From Diphasiastrum complanatum (Eukaryota; Streptophyta; Lycopodiopsida; Lycopodiales; Lycopodiaceae), in the NCBI GenBank assembly GCA_029204225.1, contig CM055113.1, positions 2,004,081-2,068,080 of the forward strand: DNA of 64,000 nucleotides. Reading direction: 5' to 3'. A program made the position numbers and the translations under genes. Positions 55,039-64,000 of the stretch are shown piece by piece. Positions within the stretch are counted from its first letter, which is position 1. The number at the start of each line of letters is the position of its first letter. The notes below the pieces were generated by a model. That model was not told where the DNA came from. It ran no database searches and saw only the letters and a list, made by a program, of their open reading frames with translations.

Positions 55039-55293
55039 ATGAGCAACTCCATCATTTACTTTGATGCATCAATTTCATCAACTGAGTACATAGGTGTCAA
55101 AGACTATTACCAAACTCATGTTGGTGACACGTTGTATGATCATGTGAGTAATTTCTATCAAGATTCCATTAGAGTCATACTAATCTGGCTGATTACCTTG
55201 GTTTTATTCTTATTTAAATCTTTAGATTTTGGATTTTGTAAGAACAAGCTAAGAGTTGGTTTTAAGTGGTTATGCTTAACCTTGGAACTTTAA
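55039..55293 (+). CDS. Candidate small host ORF or first exon
   Basis: ATG at 55,039 in an AT-rich region, preceded by TATAAAAAGG near 54,738 and a pyrimidine tract. The 84-codon frame reads MSNSIIYFDASISSTEYIGV, KDYYQTHVGDTLYDH, then a hydrophobic stretch (VILIWLITLVLFLF). GTGAGT at 55,144, just after LYDH, is a good 5' splice site, so the true exon may be 55,039-55,143. A possible acceptor (TTGTATAG) ends at 55,312 but leads into a stop. Not recognised; weak. Confidence 0.25.
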   Translation: MSNSIIYFDASISSTEYIGVKDYYQTHVGDTLYDHVSNFYQDSIRVILIWLITLVLFLFKSLDFGFCKNKLRVGFKWLCLTLEL

Positions 55294-55544
55294 ATGTTTT
55301 TTTATCTTGTATAGGAAAGTTGTTAATACCTCTTCAAGAGGTGAATAATTCTTTTAATCTCAATGTTTAGAAAAAAAAAAATTGATAATTTGGTTGCTAT
55401 GCTTATCTCCCCCTGCCCGTTCACCTTTGTTGGTTACATTCAAGGCAATTTTCTAAATAAAAAAATTTGATTGCATTGTTCTTTAGGCTTTGTCCCGCTG
55501 ATAGTATGGACAGTGCTGACAGCCCGCGCAGCTTAGAACTCAGA

Positions 55545-55564
55545 GGGGGGGGGGGGGGGGGGGG
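55545..55564. repeat. 20-bp poly(G) run
   Basis: Uninterrupted G homopolymer, followed shortly by a poly(A) tract (55,576-55,588); a second G-run lies at 55,721-55,740. Prone to assembly error. Confidence 0.9.
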
Positions 55565-55720
55565 AAGACTTAGTTTAAAAAAAAAAAATTGAGCACCTCC
55601 TGCTCAGTTGGCGCTCATGGCATGAAACTCCTCGGGAACTAGAGGATGAATGTTTTAATGTTATTGCACAATGACCTGCAAGTACCATCAGTACCCACAG
55701 ATTGTAGCTTCTCATATGTT

Positions 55721-56048
55721 TGGGGGAGGGGGGGGGGGGGCGTTGGGGCTTTAGAGCACGGGCCACGCGTGGGAGGGGTTTGGCCTTGGTGCCCCCCAAC
55801 GTGTGACGCATGGCCAGTGCTCAGGTGCCCGCTAAAATCGGTGCACGAGAATTTTTGGCAGGGGGGGCCGGGCAGTGGGCCCCCACGGCGCGGAACTACG
55901 GTCCCGGGTAGGGTGGGTGGCGCGGCGCCGGACAGCGGTCTCGGGTGGCGCCGGGCGGCCAGGGATGGCGCCAGACAGGGGTGGCGCCTGGCAGCCGCAA
56001 GCTGGGCAGTGGCGCCGGGCACCCAGGCTCACACACACACACACACAT
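55721..56048. repeat. GC-rich island with GGCGCC repeats
   Basis: An unusually GC-rich stretch in an AT-rich window. GGCGCC recurs from about 55,931 to 56,018 within degenerate units like GGGTGGCGCC and CAGTGGCGCCGGGC, and (CA)n closes it at 56,030-56,047. Both strands are open for 60-150 codons in several frames, which is expected of GC-rich repeats and not taken as coding. Confidence 0.7.
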
Positions 56049-56649
56049 GCAAGGAACTAGGTAGGTTTCTCTATATATCCCCTCCTAGTTCCCTTGCAAG
56101 ATTGCTTATGGAATAAAAACTGGCTGCTTGGACACGTGGCGTCCGGGAAGCCAGTTTTAAAAAAAAAAAAAAAACATGCGGTCTGGAGGGCACCGGGGCC
56201 AAAGGGCCACCGTGCTTGCAAGATGCGAGCGGGAGAGGGGGGAGGATAATAACTCCCCGAATTTTGAATTTAACCACGTAGTTGGCACCACTGGCACCTC
56301 TGTTCAGAGCAAGAGGGAATTGGAGAGCGCGACGCCTGCTCGGGTGAGAGTGGGGAGGGGAGTAACACCTCCCCCACAAATTTACTTTTTTGTACTCATC
56401 TTGGTTGATTTGACAGGGGAAGGGAGTGTCGCACCTCCCCACAGCCCTGTCACCACCCACTATGCTAACCTAAAGTTGTGTTAAGAAATAAAACATTGTG
56501 CTAAGTCTGAAACTTATTGCTTCCAAGATTGTTAAACCATACTAGAAGCTAATCTTAAGAAAATCTTGGAGCCCTGTCCTTTTTGAGCCATACTTCCTCC
56601 TTCCTCCTCCTTGTGTACTTGCAGATCTCCAAAGGAGTGGAGAGAAATG
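56049..56649. other. Spacer with inverted repeat
   Basis: No gene recognised. Contains AAAACTGGCT (56,116-56,125) and its perfect complement AGCCAGTTTT (56,149-56,158) around a 23-nt loop containing ACACGTGGCGTCC, followed by a 16-bp poly(A). Confidence 0.5.
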
Positions 56650-57376
56650 TGTCAGAAATGGTAAACTCCTGCAACTTTGTCGCAGCATGAACAAGACATG
56701 AAGGTCGAACGAGAACAATTCGCGATAGTCAACATGTCATTGTGAATTTTAAACACACCTCCAAGACCACAAAACAAAAAGAACGAAACAAACGAAGAGA
56801 AATCCTTCGCGCTGCCAGCTGGCAGCTCAATGGGCTTCATGCCTAGCTGAAACGAATAGCAACGACGGTGAGTAACTAACTAGTTGATTAACGTTAACTA
56901 GTCTTGTGATTCTATGTTTAGCTATCTTGTAAACTCCACATAGTGGAGGTATAAACGATCCTCTCTGGATCATAACAGAAGATTAGAGAAAAAAGAAGAG
57001 AGAGTGAATACAGAAATCTATAAGAAACAGAGAGAGACGTAGCGAATAGAGTAAGAAAGCAAAAATACCATAGCTGTGCATGAAAGTCTGCCAACGAGCA
57101 GAACACAGCGAAAGAGCAGAGAGTCATTTCACCAACGAGTGAGACACTGACGATCTTGCTCTAGAACCAAACTGACAATATAGTCGCTCTATTTCGTGTA
57201 TCTCTTGGCCTTGTGCTGTGTCTCTTGATTGCTAAAATAAAAAATGTTTTGTGATGCTTAGTCGAGTGTTTGGGAGCCCGTAAGAGCTTCCACACGAAAA
57301 GAAAATTCAAAGACAGAAAATTGTTCGCGAATCAAAAGAGAGAGGATGAACATGATACATAACAACTTCTGCGACA
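56650..57376 (+). mobile_element. Copia LTR, second copy
   Basis: TGTCAGAAATGG...GCGACA, 727 bp, homologous to 47,005-47,764. No PBS follows and no PPT precedes it, and the flanks (AAATG and AGCTG) show no target duplication. Either a solo LTR or the 3' LTR of the element at 47 kb after wholesale replacement of its interior. Confidence 0.8.
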
Positions 57377-57448
57377 AGCTGTGCTACTTAGGAGTTAGAG
57401 AGAGGAAAAAGGGCTAGAACTGAATTTGATAAATCCTTGGGGTCCATG

Positions 57449-57471
57449 GGCCATGTGGCTACCACATGGCC
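57449..57471. other. Perfect 10-bp hairpin with 3-nt loop
   Basis: GGCCATGTGG-CTA-CCACATGGCC, in the leader upstream of a gypsy gag start. Confidence 0.65.
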
Positions 57472-57703
57472 TTTCTTGGGCCCCACATGTCCCTTTTGCA
57501 TGAGGGTGGAGAGGAGCTTTGGAGAGGGGTAAAAGAGGTACGTTCACTTCCTTTCCCTCATTCTCCCAAGTTGTTTTAGAGTTTTGTTGCTTTCAAGTTG
57601 TTTCTTTCTTAAGGCCTTGTGCTCTAGCTATTTCCTTTTTACAGTTTTTACATCGTCACTCTTCGTTTTCCCTCCAGTTTTTTGTCAGTTATCGTCTTTG
57701 TCC

Positions 57704-58009
57704 ATGGATACCCCTATGGATGAGACTAGAGCTCCAAGTCCCGTTGGGACTTATATGGAGAACATGATGCGTGCCATTAATTTGTTACAACAACAAATTG
57801 TGGACATGCACTCAAAACATGAACGGGCGCAGGCCGAAATTTGGGCTATGTCCCAACCGGAGAAAAGAAAGACAGACACCAAGATGTGGTGTTAGTCTGG
57901 TTAGATCGATGGACATCATATTTTTCCATGCACGATCTACCAAATAGCTCACGTATTTCGACAACTATCATGTTTTTACATGGTAAGGCGTATTCTTGGT
58001 GGCAGGATC

Positions 58010-58010
<1 letters not shown>
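57704..58010 (+). pseudogene. Gypsy gag N-terminus, sense
   Basis: ATG 57,704: MDTPMDETRAPSPVGTYMEN, a helical LLQQQIVDMHSKHERAQAE, then after a frameshift near 57,890 YFSMHDLPNSSRISTTIMF and HGKAYSWWQD, the classic start of a Ty3/gypsy gag core. It breaks off in a (GA)n run at 58,009-58,046. 57,377-57,703 upstream looks like leader sequence. Confidence 0.75.
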
Positions 58011-58046
<36 letters not shown>

Positions 58047-58064
58047 TCATGTTTTAATTTTTTT

Positions 58065-58270
58065 TTGAATCGACGCGGGCATCGAAAAATGCGTCGCTAT
58101 AGGGTCGTCGGAATTCGTCGCATTTAAAATCCGTCGGAATCCAACTCTAAGCCCAAAACCGACAGCCGACTAGTAAAAACATTTTTTGGAGAACATGCCA
58201 CGTGGATGTCGGATTACAACGGCTCCGATAGAAAAAAAAAAAATTCCATTTTAAATTATGATACGAATTT
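58065..58270. mobile_element. CACTA-like subterminal repeats
   Basis: Clustered CGTCGGA / GCGTCGCTATAGG / TCCGTCGG motifs, reminiscent of plant CACTA subterminal arrays. No CACTA end is directly visible. Confidence 0.4.
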
Positions 58271-58408
58271 TTATTTCAGTGTGGAGATTATGACAAGAAC
58301 TGCAAATATACTATGTATGGCATATAGTACTACATAGCAATTAACCTTTTACAATCGTTTCAAACACGTAGAATGAATATTTAGATCAACTATGATTCAC
58401 AATATTAA

Positions 58409-58640
58409 TCAAGTCACTAATACACTACAAACCCATTCGTTGGTATGGAAACTAGCATAATTGCAATCAAACATACTCCAATCGACATGAATTTGAAGTG
58501 CATACGAAAAATAAATATCTCCAATCTCTTGAAGAGTAGTTAGTTGTTTATCAACACATTGAATTTTATTTCTATCAACATTAGGGGCCATAACAATATC
58601 ATGATCACAATTTGTGTACTCACATGCATCAACTTTCTGT
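58409..58640 (-). CDS. Unidentified antisense ORF fragment
   Basis: About 77 open codons on the minus strand (CEYTNCDHDIV, then NKIQCVDKQLTTLQEIGDIY and HVDWSMFDCNYASF). AT-rich but protein-like; not recognised. Possibly part of the CACTA-like element next to it. The ATG may be the one at 58,591. 58,641-59,264 shows nothing further. Confidence 0.25.
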
Positions 58641-59264
58641 TTGACGTCAATTAATCAAATAATAAAGTACAATTGATGGAAAGTCATGAATATGAAAGGC
58701 CGGATAGAGCCGACATGGCAGGAGTAGCTACTGTTATACATATTGCGGTCTTGATTCTCTTCCAAGCCCCAGATCAGCTACTACAGATCTGTTGTAAAAT
58801 TTAAACTTGTAAACAACAAATAATGTTGAATAAAACAACAACGGAAATTTATCTACTAATAGCATGCATTCTGATATTGCAGGTCATACACATTACTGAA
58901 CGGAACATTGAGAAAATTGCTTCTATTATCAAAGCTGAATTTACAATACAATTCTTGAGCGCTGTCTGATTTCTAGATCAGTGCATTGGCGCGAGAGAGA
59001 TGTTCTCTTCTCATGAATGGTACGACTAGCTATTGCTAATCTGTAAACTCACTCTGGAGCTATCTCAAACTGTCTGTCTGTGTATCCGTGACTGTCTTCT
59101 GTATCCTTCATTGATCCCTTTATGTGATCAATCCAGGGAATCGATTAAGTTAGAAGATCTAATAAAAAGAAATGCATTACCCTTAAACAAAACTGATTCC
59201 AATTTTCTATCGTTGTCCTCTGTGAATCATCCGCCTTCTGTCCGTTGCGCAGTGCCTTCACGCT

Positions 59265-59670
59265 GCAAACCTTCGCCGTTTTGCTTTTTGCAACTTTAAG
59301 AGTAGTGTCGCCTTTTCAAGGGCACCTTTGTTTATGCCAAAAAGACACCTTAGGGATTTTAAGGGCACCTTCGCTTTTCAATGTCACTTTTCTCGCAAAT
59401 AGGTGAAAAGGCCAAGGGTAGGGCATTTTGGTGACAGTGTCGCTTTTTCTCGAAGGGCGAAAAAGCCGACATAAGGCAAAAACTAAATCTAAGGGCAATG
59501 TCCCTTTTTAAGGGTAGGCGAAAAACGCGATTTAAGGACAGGAACCATTTTTAAAGGCAGGTGTCGTTTTTTCCCAAAAGGTGAAAAAAGCGAAAGGCAA
59601 AAAAACTGTGGAAAAAACAGCAAAGGTAAAACTAGGAAAAATGCTAAGGCTTTGAAAGATAGAAACTCTT
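59265..59670 (-). mobile_element. LTR-like repeat-rich region of the antisense copia
   Basis: Repeated AAGGGCACCTTCGCTTTTC / GGCGAAAAAGC motifs on both strands, like those in the U3 of the copia LTR at 7,793. It lies directly downstream (minus sense) of an RNase H, where a 3' LTR is expected. Ends not defined. Confidence 0.4.
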
Positions 59671-59677
59671 GGATTTT

Positions 59678-60540
59678 TCAGCTCTCTCTCAAAGTTGGTA
59701 TTTTTCTGATTCCTAAGCTTGTGCGCTGCTTCTCAACCTTATCAAGAGGCTTCGTGAAGATATCAGCCACCATCTGTTTCATTGGAATAAACTCAGTCTT
59801 CAGCTTGTCTTTCTCAACCAGATCTATTATTAGATGATATCTAATAGCAATGTGTTTCGTCTTGGAATGAAACACTAGATCCTTTGTCAGATGAATGGCG
59901 AATGTGTTATCCATGAAGAGTAGCAGCGTCTCATTGGAGTTCTCTCCCAGTCCATCAAGGAACTACTTGAGCCATGTAAGCTCGTTCGCCATCTTGGCTG
60001 CTGCAACATACTCTGCTTCGTAGGATGATTGCGCTGTTATAGTCTGCTTCCTACTGATCCATATCACAGTTGCACCAGCTGCTATTGTGCATCCTCTTGA
60101 GACGCTCTTGCAGTCATCTTTCAGGGATGCCCAGCTTGCATCGTTGTAGGATTTGATCTGGAATCTTTCATGTTGAGAGAAGCATAGCCCATAATCCTTC
60201 GTCTATTGAAGGTATTGTAGAATCCTCTTGGATATCTTCTAGTGCGTAGGGCGTGGATTGGTATTAAACTGGCTCATTTTGAAAACTGCATAAACGATGT
60301 CAGGGCGTGTGTTATCTGCTAAGTACATGAGCGATCAAATTAACCTCCTGTAGGGCACGTTTTGCATGGCTTGCTGCTCTTCTACATTCTACGGGCAGTC
60401 TTGCTTGGTCAGAATTTTTCCAGCTACCATGGGCATATTAGCTCCCTTGCACTCTATCATTTGAAAATCATCAATGATTTTCTGGATGTATCTTGACTGG
60501 TGAAGATACAACTTCCCTCCATCAAGATCTCTGTCAACCT
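59678..60540 (-). pseudogene. Antisense copia RT end and RNase H
   Basis: Minus strand: LDGGKLYLHQSRYIQKIIDD, LMYLADNTRPDIVYAVFKMS, SYNDASWASLKDDCKSVSRG, SYEAEYVAAAKMANEL, LFMDNTFAIHLTKD and QMVADIFTKPLDKVEKQR. Five stops or so: TAG after DCP, TGA in the RRLI-SLMYL block, TAG for Trp in PTH-KISKR, TAG after LQYLQ and TAG after LTWLK. Related to the antisense RNase H fragments of units A-C. Confidence 0.87.
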
Positions 60541-60544
60541 GCAA

Positions 60545-61076
60545 TCATAGGTAGCATCTTGCTTCCCCTAGGTCTGATATTTTAAATTGTTGTAAAATAT
60601 CATGCTTCACCTGAGCAATCAGCTCGTCGCTTCTAGACATGATCAAAGTGTCATCCACGTAGACTGCTATGATTATGATTTCTCCATATGTGACCTTTGT
60701 ATAGACATTGTAGTCAGCCATCAACGGTTGAAATCCTAAGGATCTGAGAGTGTGATCCTTCTTCTTATACCACTGCCTAGCAGACTGCTTCAGTCCGTAT
60801 ATGCTTCTTTGCATTTGGCAGGCGTAGTTGGCAAAGCGTGAGCAAATGAATCTTGGTGATTGGTCCATATAGACCTCTTCATTCAACTCGCCATGTAGGA
60901 AGGCGGTCTTTTCATCCACTATGTCAATCTTGAAATTGTATGCTGCTGCATATGCAAATAACAAGCGTAAGGATCAATGCTTTACGATTGGAGAAAAGGT
61001 CTCAGTATAGTCAACACCATACTTCTGAGAGAAACCTTTCACCACCAATCTGGCCTTGTATTTTGATACATTGTCA
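60545..61076 (-). pseudogene. Antisense copia reverse transcriptase
   Basis: Minus strand: [28 protein letters not shown], a stop, then LLFAYAAAYNFKIDIVDEKT, AFLHGELNEEVYMDQ, SIYGLKQSARQWY and AVYVDDTLIMSR with the intact catalytic pair. 139 codons (60,545-60,964) are open. It starts abruptly at 61,076 (the preceding RT N-terminus is missing). Confidence 0.9.
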
Positions 61077-61697
61077 TTTTTTGTATATTAAAAATCAATT
61101 GATTGACATCAAAAGACCATTGACTACTTGAAAACATATATGTACCTGCTCACATTGTTGAGGACTGTCCAAAGCTTGGTGGAGTCAACTTGTAATCATA
61201 AATGATTAGCTTAAACCATTCTCTCTGTTCCTATATAAACAAGATGAACGTGAGAGAGAAGGTTGCATTGAGTTGCAAAGCATTGGTAGAGAGTTGATGT
61301 CAAAGTCCGCTAGTAAGCGAGACCAATTAATGAGTTAGAATTCATAAGAGACAAAGATTTCCTTGTATCAATGCGTTGTGCGGTATGCCAAGCAGCACTC
61401 ACAAGATTATTTGAGAATATAGATGCTATTTGCACATCTTCTCCCTTGTGTATAATCTTGAATGCCTTTATGCTCGTTCATTGTTTATGTATATTTAACT
61501 ATCATTAAGTTTTTTTTTGTACCTAGGCTCGTTGGTTGAATGATCATAAAATCAATACTAGATAGCCAGTGTTCGGAAGAGGATAGATCTTCGTTCACAG
61601 TAGTAGCTGATGTGAAGAGTTCGACTCTATCTGAGCTTAATCATAGGAGTCAGATCAGAGAGCACATTATTAGACCTAGTAGGCATAGAGCACCTAT
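61077..61697. other. Spacer with plus-strand TATA candidate
   Basis: CTATATAAACAAG near 61,231 (plus) is TATA-like. An 88-codon plus frame (61,540-61,806) runs into the LTR of the next element and is not convincing. Nothing else assignable. Confidence 0.35.
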
Positions 61698-61923
61698 GTC
61701 AACAATCAGATATGCAATATCAAGCATTCACCATAAGCAGCGGAAGAAGAACACACAATATCACTCTATTACACCACCTCATACTGAATGTAAAATGTAC
61801 ATATAAATCTCGAACCCTGATAGAGAGAGAAAACCTAGGAGTATACTACTAGATTAGCCTATGACTAGTTACAGCTAGTAATAAAGTACATCGTAAACAG
61901 TATTTTATCATTGACTTCTAACA
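61698..61923 (-). mobile_element. 3' LTR start of the right-edge copia
   Basis: Minus strand TGTTAGAAGTCAATG begins at 61,923 right after the polypurine tract GAGGGAGAG (61,932-61,924). The end is uncertain; TTGTTGACA at about 61,698 is one candidate. Confidence 0.55.
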
Positions 61924-61929
61924 CTCTCC

Positions 61930-62580
61930 CTCAATGATAAAATTACATTCTTCTATTCCTAGTAGAGTACAAAACTTTACAAATTTAAATCTACCTAATG
62001 ACTTAGTAAAAATATCTGCCACTTGATTTTCAGATTTATAGAAAACAAGATCAATGGCTCCATCAAGAATTTTCTCTCGAACAAAATGATAATGTATTTC
62101 GTTGTGCTTGGTTCAAGCATGTAAAACTGGATTTTTGGCAAGGTGAATGCAGCTTTGATTGTTGCAAGATATAGTAGTCGCATCCATCTGTGGTTGACCT
62201 AAATCCACAAGCAATCTCCGTAACCATACCGCTTCTTGTGCAACATTGCTAAGTGCTCGATATTCAGCTTCCGTCGAGATAAGGTTGTTGTAGGTTGCTT
62301 TTTGCTGCTCCATGAAACTACAGCTGTAGCATAATTGAATGTATGACCATTGGTAGATCTTCTGTCATCAATATTACCTACCCAATTGGCATCTGTATAT
62401 CCTATCAATATTGGCGCTTCAGGCTGATCATATTTCAAACCAAAATTCAATGTCCCTCGAATGTATCTGAGAATACGTTTAGCAGATTTCTAGTGTGTTT
62501 GACTATGATCTTGCATAAATTGACTAACAACACCAACAACATAAGAAATATCAGGTCGTGTGTGTCTCAAATAAATCAAA
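61930..62580 (-). pseudogene. RNase H of the right-edge copia
   Basis: Minus strand: LRHTRPDISYVV, LIGYTDANWVGNIDDRRSTN, VSWSSKKQ, STEAEYRALSNVAQEAVWLR, ISCNNQSCIHLAKNPVLHA, a TGA (probable CGA to TGA), then TKHNEIHYHFV, QVADIFTKSLGRFK and IIEGE. Few lesions: one TAG for Trp, one frameshift near 62,300 and one TGA. Confidence 0.88.
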
Positions 62581-62584
62581 CTAC

Positions 62585-63199
62585 TCACCAGCTGTCTATA
62601 CAAATAAGCATCCACTCAGATTCATCATATGTAGTAAGCTTCGTATTGACATCCATAGGTGTACTCAAAGGCTTACAATCCTGCATATTGAACTTATAAA
62701 GCAAATCTTGTGCATATTTGCTTTGTGTAAGAAAGACCATGTTTTCCTTTTGCCATACTTCAATGCCAAGACAATAGTGCATCAATCCTAGATCGCTCAT
62801 GTCAAAAGCATTGAAAAAATCTGATTTGATTTCATCAATTAAGCTCTCATTACTTCCTGTAATAATCAAATCATCCACATACAACACAATGAATACTATA
62901 TATGAATCTTGCCTTCGAATGTAAAGAATAGAATCAGCATCACTCTTTACCATTCCCCTTCGCTTAAAGTGTTCATCAATGCAAGAGTACCACGCCCGTG
63001 GTGCTTGCTTCAATCCATAAATAGCTTTGTTGAGCTTACAAACAAGGTGCTCTCTCCCTGGCTCAACAAATCCTTGAGATTGTACTAAGTACACCTCTTC
63101 ATCCAGCACTCCATTAAGAAAAGCAGATTTAACATCCATTTGCTGGATCTTCCAACCATAGAAAGCAGAAATAGCAATGACGGAATGTATAGTTACCAT
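62585..63199 (-). pseudogene. RT of the right-edge copia (open 204 codons)
   Basis: Open from 63,199: WKIQQMDVKSAFLNGVLDEE, LNKAIYGLKQAPRAWY, VLYVDDLIITGS with both catalytic Asp, LGLMHYCLGIEVWQ and QDCKPLSTPMDVNTKL. It is separated from the RT N-terminus by a short frameshift at about 63,203-63,225. Closest to intact of all RTs in the window. Confidence 0.9.
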
Positions 63200-63204
63200 C
63201 TTAG

Positions 63205-63556
63205 CTACGGGTGCGAAGGTTTCCTATCAATACCTTCATGCTGCTCAAATCCTCCCACAACCAACCGTGATTTGTACTTGTTGAGTTGCCCATCAGCTCC
63301 ATATTTGATCTTATATGTCCATTTGCAAGTGATAGGCATCTTACCATTAGGTAGCTCAACCAAGTTCCACGTCCTATTTTTTGATATAGCTTCCATTTTT
63401 GTTTCCATAGCTTCACGCCACTCTTCGTGCTCCTTTGCTTTATCAAAAGTTTTTGGTTCTTGAGCCTTGAGCACAGAACCCATTAGGGCTAGATTCATCT
63501 CTAATCTTGCAGGAGGTTTTTGATTTCTACTTGATCTTCTAAGCTCTCCCTGCTCA
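63205..63556 (-). pseudogene. RT N-terminus of the right-edge copia
   Basis: EHEEWREAMETKMEAI, RTWNLVELPNGKMPI, CKWTYKIKYGADGQLNKYKS and RLVVGGFEQHEGID, then the frameshift. Upstream, ESSEQGELRRSSRNQKPPAR is the usual linker before copia RT. Confidence 0.9.
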
Positions 63557-64000
63557 CTAGATTCGTGAGTATCTCCCTTCTTTGCACCATCTGTGAGACC
63601 ATTTAGGTACTCTCTTGGGAATTTTAGCATCAGGCTTGCCTTTTTTAAATGGATTTTCTGTATCAAAATCCACTTCCTTCTTGACCTGTACTTTCACTCC
63701 CTTATCAAAAGGTTTAGTGATTACTTCAGATTGTTCACCTCGGCCCATCTCGTCAAATGTAGCATCCCTAGAAATCACAAGCTTCTGTGCATTTGTGTCA
63801 TACATCCTATATGCCTTGGCCTTCTCATCATATCCAAGAAAAATACACTCGATAGCTTTTGCATCCAATTTCCTTCATTTCTCATCAGGAATATGAGCAT
63901 AAGCATCACAACCAAATACTCTCAAATGAGAAATATTAGGTTTCTTTCCAGTAACAGCTTCATGAGGTGTCTTACCTTCCACATATTTTGTAGGACGCCG
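63557..64000 (-). pseudogene. Integrase C-terminal part of the right-edge copia
   Basis: From the edge: RRPTKYVEGKTPHEAV, HLRVFGCDAYAHIPDEK, a TGA (probable CGA Arg to TGA), LDAKAIECIFLGYDEKAKAY and VISRDATFDE. It continues beyond the window. Confidence 0.88.

Noticed and set aside
55646-56116. Long GC-rich frames on both strands (up to 156 codons)
   Set aside because: They arise from GC-rich repeats lacking stop codons; frames overlap on both strands and composition is Pro/Arg/Gly low complexity.
1-64000. tRNA, rRNA, CRISPR arrays, bacterial-type operons
   Set aside because: Looked for and not seen; the tRNA-like words found are retroelement primer-binding sites.

Overview
The window looks like nuclear intergenic DNA from a large, repeat-rich land-plant genome. 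I see no rRNA, tRNA, CRISPR array, operon or confident host gene. Almost everything recognisable is LTR-retrotransposon debris: Ty1/copia and Ty3/gypsy gag, protease, integrase, RT and RNase H fragments, LTRs with TG...CA ends, primer-binding sites of the TGGTATCAGAGC type and polypurine tracts. There are also CACTA-like DNA transposon termini, a MITE-like element and many microsatellites. Species cannot be decided from the sequence.

Positions 1-40.6 kb hold a composite repeat present three times head to tail: unit A (1-14,645), unit B (14,649-26,458) and unit C (28,033-36,104, plus 39,098-40,600). Matching points lie about 14.56 kb (A to B) and 13.48 kb (B to C) apart. Each unit is a mosaic: an antisense copia RT fragment, an unassigned spacer with a 38-bp minisatellite and a MITE (A and B only), an antisense copia RNase H fragment, a dead sense-strand copia element with its 3' LTR (missing in B), an antisense Pro/Ser-rich coiled-coil gag-like pseudogene (missing in B) and a decayed gypsy RT segment. 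A and B end in about 2.7 kb carrying a CACTA-like terminus and an unidentified 120-codon antisense ORF. The three copia copies share in-frame stops, a damaged protease active site and a missing RT box. The ancestor was therefore already dead when the block was duplicated. B also carries a clean LTR-like insertion whose empty site survives in A. C carries a unique 1.34-kb block and a chromovirus-like gypsy element with both LTRs (36,105-41,504).

Between B and C lies the 5' end of an antisense copia element (LTR, PBS, gag, protease; 27,886 down to about 26,240). From 41.5 to 47 kb are a 645-bp direct repeat, one copy split by a solo LTR, then a gag-like pseudogene and a gypsy integrase C-terminus. 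From 47 to 57.4 kb two LTRs of one copia family bracket a copia gag, an antisense gypsy integrase core, a sense gypsy gag and several kilobases of unassigned DNA. That stretch includes a very GC-rich GGCGCC-repeat island and a weak candidate host exon near 55.04 kb. From 57.4 kb to the end are a gypsy gag N-terminus, a CACTA-like subterminal block and two antisense copia pol regions; the one running off the right edge (61.9-64.0 kb) is the best preserved.

There is no functional gene network. The biology lies in genome dynamics: nested insertion, duplication of dead composites, short-homology deletions, and a decay signature in which Gln codons repeatedly became TAG, as expected from deamination of CHG-methylated cytosine.
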